A stretch of 64,000 bases of DNA from Xanthoparmelia taractica. Lineage: Eukaryota; Ascomycota; Lecanoromycetes; Lecanorales; Parmeliaceae. Where the stretch lies: the NCBI GenBank assembly GCA_033085395.1, contig JANQBS010000196.1:1-64000 (forward strand). The letters run 5' to 3'. Below, piece after piece: positions 58,401-64,000 of the stretch. The translations under genes and the position numbers were made by a program. Positions within the stretch are counted from its first letter, which is position 1. Every line of letters starts with the position of its first letter. The notes beneath the pieces are model-generated. The model was not told the DNA's origin and ran no database searches. It saw only the letters and a program-made list of their open reading frames with translations.

Positions 58401-58532
58401 CTTCGATAGTATTAAGATAGACGTCTTTAATTAAAGCTTATTTTTAATATATCGCGTACGATCTAACGAAGTTACTCTTGAATATTTTTTAAACACTCTA
58501 TAGATACTACTATTTCTAGAAATACTTACGGG
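55481..58532. pseudogene. RIP-degraded block with remnants of old genes
   Basis: Very AT-rich with dense stops, interspersed with small islands of normal GC (about 56280-56470 and 58080-58270). The + frame through 56280-56470 reads as Ser/Arg-rich disordered protein (SSQNEDRPPSKRSRISPSSC). It runs on through stops to RRENKSYIYRDTRYITLLKS near 56780, which resembles the N-terminal part of a large uncharacterised fungal family (DUF7924-like; from memory, weak). Further right is the NLR-like fragment listed separately. The island at 58140-58265 reads CVSLREFVVEENAVARDRAL on +, with no family recognised. Confidence 0.4.
57160..57520 (+). pseudogene. NLR-like NB-ARC fragment (RIP-broken)
   Basis: Read in + frames through stops, VLFRQNPNFTDRNILIEIYK followed by KCSKLASRLRSLFNLRGVRR lines up with the start of fungal STAND/NLR NB-ARC modules. 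There a phenylalanine-rich 'RDPDFVxR' segment precedes 'IHEKCSxPASRVALVGLGGVGKSQLAIEYxYR'. The P-loop GxGGVGK appears as NLRGVRR after several transitions. A later stretch near 57465-57500 (GIFLYDNSSA) can be read as the Walker B 'LLILDNxDD' motif. The wider gene is not recoverable. Fungal NLRs often act in non-self recognition, but no function survives here. The assignment rests on remembered family patterns. Confidence 0.45.
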
Positions 58533-58807
58533 TACGGGTCGGAAAGGTGTGGTATCTGTTGAACATAGTCGTTTTCAACTTTTTTTAACTTTTTTTAAAA
58601 AATTATATCTTTTTAATCTATTTATAGAATTTTATAATTATATAAACGTTCGCTTAAGCTTTTTACGTATTTTTAGAATATAAAAAAATATCACGTAATA
58701 TATTTATTAAAAACTCAATGGGAGTATGGGATATCTTATACCTTTCGGTATGGTATTCGAAAAACTGATCCCATACCATCAAATATACCACACCTTTCCG
58801 ACCCGTA
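58533..58807 (+). mobile_element. hAT MITE, full length (275 bp) with perfect 8-bp duplication
   Basis: Same family, same length and same orientation as the copy at 8923-9197. Terminal repeats begin TACGGGTCGGAAAGGTGTGG on both sides. The target duplication CTTACGGG is perfect (58525-58532 and 58808-58815). It sits inside an RIP-degraded background, yet its own sequence is less mutated than the left-edge copies and its duplication is intact. That suggests a later insertion. Confidence 0.9.
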
Positions 58808-61130
58808 CTTACGGGCTCTTTTTAAGTTATTAACTATCGATAAAACTTTATTTTCACCTCGATATTATTATTAAGAAATTTCGTTATCGTCTATTAAGCT
58901 ATTTCTAAGTTTCGTCTTAATCGATTTTTCGAAAAGAAAAATATTAAATTCAAGATATCTAATCGAATCTACTATTCTTAGTTAATATATTTATCATTTA
59001 TTACTTTTATTAATATATGTAATAAGCGAGTCACATGGAATAATTATATAGTGTAAGTACTCCCGAGTCATATCAATGTAAAGAGTGCTATTGCTAGCTT
59101 TCGCTTTGTATTTTTAAATATAGATAGTGTTGAATTCTAGTTTATTAACGATATAAAAGAAACCGACTCTAAGATACTTTATCTAAAAGTTAGACGATAG
59201 TAAGAAAGCGTTATAAGATATAATTATAACGATATAAATCGAAGAGGAAAATTAATATAGTAATACGTCGAGATCTTTATAAATATTTAAGGCTATTTAT
59301 TAATAATAGATTTCGTAGCGATTATAATTATTAAAAAAGAATCGAAGGGATTAATTGCGCTACTAAGAGTCGACGAGTGCCATCGAGATATTCTATCCGT
59401 TAGATTCACTATTTTAGTCTATATATCTTCTTAGTTAGCGATACTATTCTATCTTTACATGACTGCAACGTGAATCGCTAAATCTAATACTAGCTCGTTC
59501 CTTATCACCTTTAATTCTATAATAGATCTCTCGAGCTATAAAAGAAATAAATAATTAAGTCGGTTATTAATATTATGAAAGAATAATACTATTTAACTAT
59601 CTAGAACGATAATATTTATAGATATATCAAGGCCCATAATCTATGCTACGTAGTTATAATGAAATATTTCGTAACTAAGTCTATTCTCCTAAGAGGTTCA
59701 ATATTTAGAATTCACCTATATACCTTGCTAAATTCAATACTAACTATCTAATAATTTAATAAGATCTGGCGCTATAGAGTAATATTCTTTGAAGAACATA
59801 AGGCGTTAAAAGATCTTATACTCTGATATAAATTGAAATCGAGGGATATCGAAAAAGGTAGAGTAGAATGCATTTTACTATTATATTAAAAATATGAACC
59901 AGTCTAAGTTAAGATAAGTTCATATTTATATAGAGTTCTATGTTACTACTAAATACTAACATAGTATCTAATACTCGATAATAAGTGAGACACTATAATA
60001 GTTGTTATAAGAATTTGTTATTCGTCTTATGCTATGCGATACGATATAGCTATCTCTATTATAATCTATAGAAGATTAATCTAGCGATAGTCGTTTTTTT
60101 AAAAAGACGTCGAAGTAGGTGTCTAAGAATAATATCACCCTCTTCTATATTCTCATTAAGATCGTTTCGAAAGATTTTATGAGTTTTCTTGCTATATTAA
60201 CTAAGCTCTTTAACACTACGAAAGATCCGTACCTTTTTTCCTTCGCTTGCGCCGTTATTTCGACTCTACTTAATTAAGTCGACGAGATTAACGTATCTAT
60301 ATCGAATAGCCTTAGATAACTCAACGTTAACTTTTAATTCTAGATCTTATATATAGCCTAAATAATACTTATCTTTTTACACTCCTTAGCTATTACAGAC
60401 ACGGGCTTGATTCTAATCGCTCTGTAGAGAATATACTAAGCGCCTAGATTATCCTTAGCACTATATTAGAGTTGGAATTCCTCTTTCAGCGCCTTCTAAT
60501 ATTGATTTTAAACTTCGTTACTATTCGAACTTACCCGCCTTTAGCGTTAATAGCGTCGCAAACGATTAAAAGATTCAGTCGATAGTAAGAAGCGATCGTA
60601 TTCGAAAGACGGATACGATTAGAAGAATATCGGGCGATTAATGATAGGAGAGATAGCGGGGTAAAAATATCTTTCTCTAATCTTAATTGCTATCGTTATC
60701 CCGTAACTTAAATAGTGCCAAAACCTTAATTAGAGTCGTGCAATATATCTACTTTAACGTTGACTCCTTTCGACTAAATCGTTTAAGTTTTATATAGTTA
60801 ACGAACTTATTAGAATATTATAATCGAAGATTAACTAGAATAGCGATAAGATAAGTTATTTCTTTAGTTGATTATCTAATAGTATAATTAAGAATAGATA
60901 GATATTTTAAATGTAATTTAAACTGCCTTCGCATTATCAATAGAAGACATATGCAGAGCTTTCTTTAGATTCTCTGCTAAATTAGGTTCACCTACTTCCT
61001 GATTTGAATATAGCGCCTCCCAATATACGTCCTTTAGCACGTAATAATTAGACCGTAGGCAGTTGTCTTGCTCCCTATCATGCTTATGTCAGCCTATCTC
61101 CTATTCTCTACTCCAAAGGCTATTGCGCCT
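58808..61130. other. RIP-degraded AT-rich block, unidentified remnants
   Basis: No intact frame. Minus-strand reading through stops at about 60000-60500 yields fairly regular protein-like text (for example VVLKSLVNIARKLIKSFETI and LFLDTYFDVFLKK), suggesting a decayed gene or transposon protein that I cannot name. The rest shows only A/T-rich sequence. Confidence 0.35.
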
Positions 61131-62473
61131 TAATACCAACCGCGCAACACCGGTGTAGGTCTCGCCCGATGATGACAGGGTTCAGTCTAAGTTCTCCGAA
61201 GGAGACAGCCTGAGCTATGAGTCGAAGGGCGAGGATCCACACAGCTAACATGAACCAGCCCTTGAAGAAGTTTGTCTAAAGCACAGCAGATCCATTGGAC
61301 GCATCCTCGATAATACCATCTCGGTTCTCGCCATCTGCAGATCGCCGAATCTGTCGCAAAGAGGTCTTATCAATCCATAGCAAACCTTATCCAATTCTTC
61401 AATAAAGTCTAAATGTTATACGACTTGCAGAGCGGTCCAACATCGACACCGTTCCGCGAACTAAAGATCGAGATGGGATCTGGATGTGGATCAGGCGGCC
61501 TAAGAAATATTACTCTTAGCTTTCGTATTTCGCTTTCGTGCACGAAGATCATACTTGAAAGATGTTGGCTCAGGTTATCTCTACGCTCTCGAGTAATACC
61601 CTGCCAGTAGTGTTATCGCTCCCTCGATCATGGCCAATCACATTTTTCACCTCAGTCCACTCCTATTGCTCTGTTTGCTGATGCACAGCCTGCACGCCCC
61701 ACTTCCCGTTGTGGGTGATCAAGAGCATCGAGCACAGTCTCCTGCCACGAGGTCTGAGCAAAGGTGGGGAACGTGGTCCACCTTGTTTTGCTGTTGGAAC
61801 CAATCTCTGTATTAAACATCATTACGTCCATCGTACCCTGATAGGCGGCTTCTACTTGTTTGCCCGCAGGGGTTACGTGTGCCTTTCTTGATTCTAGGGA
61901 ACGAGGGTGATTATGCATGAAACCTATTATAGAAAATTATTGACGTTCGATATATAAATAGATAGGCGGACGAATATAATAGAGCATAGCGTTTGATTAT
62001 GCATGATTTCGAACTGATGCGAGCCGATTCTCCGAGTCTCAATAAAAGTATCTTTGACCTGCTGCTGCATCAAGACGAAAAGAGATTATGCAAGAACCCG
62101 ACGCCCCGACAGATGCCGGATGATCGCAGTTTCTCACATCAGCAACAGCGAACCAATAAATCTCATGTGGTCGAACAGAACTGGAGGGGATTTGAGCCGA
62201 GGAATGGCCGATGGCGGGAATGCAAGCGCTAAGCCTCATCCATAGTCCCTACAGTGCTACTAATGCACGGAATCAGATTAGGAACGAGGCTGCCCTAGAG
62301 TTAGAGGTTCTGGAGCAGCACTACCTATGCTCTAGTTTGGGGTGCCTCTCACGTCAGTATAATGACGCACGACTGTGGAACAATTGGCGCATTTGTCCAG
62401 ATTTGAGTACCATTCTCATCGAAAGTTACCATCAGCGTGGTAGATTTTAGACTCGATCACTTCGATCCGTGCA
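61131..62473. other. Normal-composition stretch without a supported gene
   Basis: GC recovers sharply at about 61100. Frames up to 88 codons occur (for example 61652-61918, minus), all without domains and mutually overlapping. It may be fragments of a former gene or repeat. Confidence 0.35.
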
Positions 62474-62949
62474 TACTCGTATCTACTCGAATATGCAATC
62501 TTAGGGCTAGGGCTAACTACGAAATTTTTATAATAACTATTTTAAAGACTTATTATAGAAATTTGAAAATAATTATTATATAAAATATATAATATATTCT
62601 TTAAGAGTTAATAAAATTGTATATTTTAAGTAATATTTATAAAGTAATAATAGAAATAATAGAATATATTTAAATAGATAATCTTCGACCGAGTCCTAAC
62701 CCTAAGTCTCGATAATAAAATTTATAAAATCTTAAAATTTTATATTATATAATATAGAATAAGAATATTTTAAAAATAAATATAAAAGAGATATTAAAGA
62801 GATATTAAAAGTATATTAATATTTATAAATTAAAGTATCTTTAACAAGGGTATATAGCTAAATAATAATATACGCTTAGATTTCTTATTCTAGCCCTAGC
62901 CCTAAGATTGCATATCCAGGTAGATTGCATATCCGAGTAGATACGAGTA
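62474..62949. mobile_element. MITE-like element with TA flanks and telomere-like terminal motifs
   Basis: A 476-bp AT-rich unit with inverted ends. Left: TACTCGTATCTACTCGAATA, then TGCAATCTTAGGGCTAGGGC. Right, read inward: TACTCGTATCTACTCGGATA, then TGCAATCT, a small internal duplication, and TTAGGGCTAGGGCTA. Both ends begin with TA, which could be the TA target duplication of a Tc1/mariner-type element. The interior (62520-62690, 62710-62880) is almost pure A/T with no coding capacity. The TTAGGG-like and CCCTAA-like units inside the ends resemble the TTAGGG telomere repeat. Confidence 0.65.
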
Positions 62950-63005
62950 GGCGCTATTTCGCTGGGGAAACTGTCCCGTCTATTCCCCCCGTGCTTCTGC
63001 AGATT

Positions 63006-63255
63006 CTCTTCAGCAGTGACTATGATCGGAGGCCTTCAGCAGCCCTTCCCAACGTTCCTCCTCCATTTTCAACCTCTTCTTAAGTACCACCATTCTCGCC
63101 TCCAGGCCTTCTGTCGTGTGCCTACAACCGGTCTCGTTCACCACCCTAGCCATACTGTCCAGCAGTGCCTCCAATCCGACGTTCAGAGAAGGCTCATTAA
63201 GTTTGGCAACGACACCATCTTCGGGGCTTTGACGCTTTCGTGTTCTGTCTAGAAT
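63006..63255 (-). CDS. Possible C-terminal exon of an unidentified gene
   Basis: On the minus strand a CTATTCTAG acceptor-like site (about 63250) is followed by an open stretch: TRKRQSPEDGVVAKLNEPSL, then NVGLEALLDSMARVVNETGC, and a charged helix LKKRLKMEEERWEGLLKASD, ending in a TGA near 63018. The amphipathic helices look protein-like. Upstream exons were not found and no family is recognised, so this may be a decayed fragment. Confidence 0.3.
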
Positions 63256-63497
63256 AGAAATCGAACGTAGTCCTCAAAAATGCTCCAGTCTTGCATCCAG
63301 AGTCCCTTGATCGTTTTGGGACCTTTGCAATCTTTTTTATGGCCATCTTCCTCGCAGGCCACCCTTTTGACACTCCTGTTCGCAACAGTAGGACTGTGGG
63401 TTAGTGGGTCCAATATGAGGCCATGTTATTAGCGTTGTTTCATTGATATGCGATATGCGAGACACGTGTCCAGGGCGAGCATATTTGTATGGCCACT

Positions 63498-63560
63498 AAT
63501 CGTGCCCCACACTCAGCCTCGTTCTCAGCCGAGGAACGAGGCTGAGTGTGGGGCACGATT
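63498..63560. repeat. Perfect inverted repeat (27-bp arms, 9-bp loop)
   Basis: Left arm AATCGTGCCCCACACTCAGC plus CTCGTTC (63498-63524) is exactly complementary to the right arm (63534-63560), with a 9-base spacer TCAGCCGAG. There is no T-run after it, and no gene is nearby that it could terminate. Confidence 0.9.
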
Positions 63561-63649
63561 ACACCAGCAACTGGCTCTTCGTTCGAATTGTTCTCTTTCA
63601 GAGCAAAATCGTTCTTCGCAGCCAACAAACGAACATCCTTCCTTTCAAA

Positions 63650-63720
63650 TCTAATCAACCATCTAACTATCTATCTAACCATCTATCCAACTACCTATCC
63701 AACCGTATACTTAGCTAACT
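63650..63720 (+). repeat. Imperfect (AACTATCTATCT)-type short repeat
   Basis: About 70 bp built of variants of ACCATCTATCYAACTA. Probably a simple-sequence tract; no coding potential. Confidence 0.7.
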
Positions 63721-63757
63721 ATCCACGGCGTAGTTCCTACGTCGCATTATCGCGTCC

Positions 63758-63857
63758 AAAGCCTCCTACGATCATCACATACCTATCACATACCAAGGCC
63801 TCCTGCGGCTACCACATACCCATCACATACCAAGGCCTCCTACGATCATCGCTTATC
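63758..63857 (+). repeat. 37-bp tandem repeat, 2.7 copies
   Basis: Units start at 63758, 63795 and 63832 with AA(A/G)GCCTCCT and end in CATCACATACC; the third copy is partial. Copies differ by a few substitutions. Related GGCCT-containing strings continue to the window end without a fixed period. Confidence 0.8.
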
Positions 63858-64000
63858 AAGGCCGAAGGCCCTCATATTCAAGGCCTGTGGCCGTTGCTTT
63901 TCAAGACCTATATCAACATGCTTCACGCACGTTCTTCACTGGAGAGTCATCACATTTCTAGGCCTGTGGCCAACGCATTTCGAGCTCATTTCTCACTGGA

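Noticed and set aside
63440..63658. 72-codon minus and 68-codon plus frames around 63.5 kb
   Set aside because: They share a stretch only because both run through the perfect palindrome.
1..64000. CRISPR array, bacterial operon signals, rRNA genes
   Set aside because: No spaced direct-repeat array, Shine-Dalgarno pattern or rRNA-like sequence seen; the DNA is eukaryotic.

Overview
The window looks like nuclear DNA of a filamentous ascomycete, probably a Dothideomycete of the Pleosporales type; the class is inference. Its genes have short introns (41 to about 130 bp) with GTAAGT/GTATGT-like donors. Several are recognisable fungal housekeeping genes: EAF3, the 2-oxoglutarate dehydrogenase E1, TFIIH p62, GDP-mannose pyrophosphorylase and QCR6. 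The genome is bipartite: a gene-bearing block of normal base composition (about 11.4-55.5 kb) lies between two very AT-rich blocks (1-11.4 kb and about 55.5-61.1 kb) in which old reading frames are broken by C-to-T/G-to-A changes, the usual scar of repeat-induced point mutation (RIP).

The left AT-rich block is a nest of transposons that can be unpicked from the sequence. A Ty1/Copia element (3' half at 10078-11694, 3' LTR at 11695-11827) was hit by a hAT-type DNA transposon (B, read on the minus strand, right end at 10077). B was then hit by a second, 7.8 kb copy of the same family (A, 979-8756, 8-bp duplication GCTAATAC on both sides). Both B arms also carry 275-277 bp MITEs whose terminal repeats match those of the hAT elements. 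A holds a RIP-broken hAT transposase (about 5460-7700) and, upstream, a second decayed reading frame that I do not recognise.

The gene block, left to right: a conserved hypothetical protein (14918-16633, +); a large CCHC zinc-knuckle/RS-rich protein (17230-19914, +); a strand-asymmetric low-complexity stretch (20.17-21.2 kb); a small hypothetical protein (22383-23018, -); a disordered hypothetical protein (24790-26016, -); a Uds1-domain coiled-coil protein (26686-29225, -, 3 exons); a secreted protein (30094-31101, +, 3 exons); QCR6 (31532-32278, -, 3 exons); EAF3 (33389-35583, +, 3 exons); 2-oxoglutarate dehydrogenase E1 (36306-39584, -, 3 exons); TFB1/p62 (39852-41851, +, 2 exons); an NmrA-like reductase with two frameshifts (42263-43186, -); a small hypothetical protein (45060-45494, +); GDP-mannose pyrophosphorylase (46218-47563, +, 5 exons); a short-chain dehydrogenase (50233-51035, +, 2 exons); and a secreted, membrane-anchored Kelch protein (52441-54559, -, 5 exons). 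The spliced models keep frame across every proposed junction, and GDP-mannose pyrophosphorylase comes out at 364 codons.

The right block holds RIP-degraded remnants, including what looks like a fungal NLR (NB-ARC) P-loop region at about 57.16-57.52 kb, and another full 275-bp hAT MITE (58533-58807) with a perfect 8-bp duplication. Beyond 61.1 kb composition recovers. There are no confident genes there, but there is a TA-flanked MITE-like element with telomere-like TTAGGG motifs in its inverted ends (62474-62949), a perfect 27-bp-arm palindrome (63498-63560) and short tandem repeats. The genes do not form an obvious pathway cluster. The clearest functional arrangement is the 267-bp head-to-head promoter shared by the E1 gene and TFB1.
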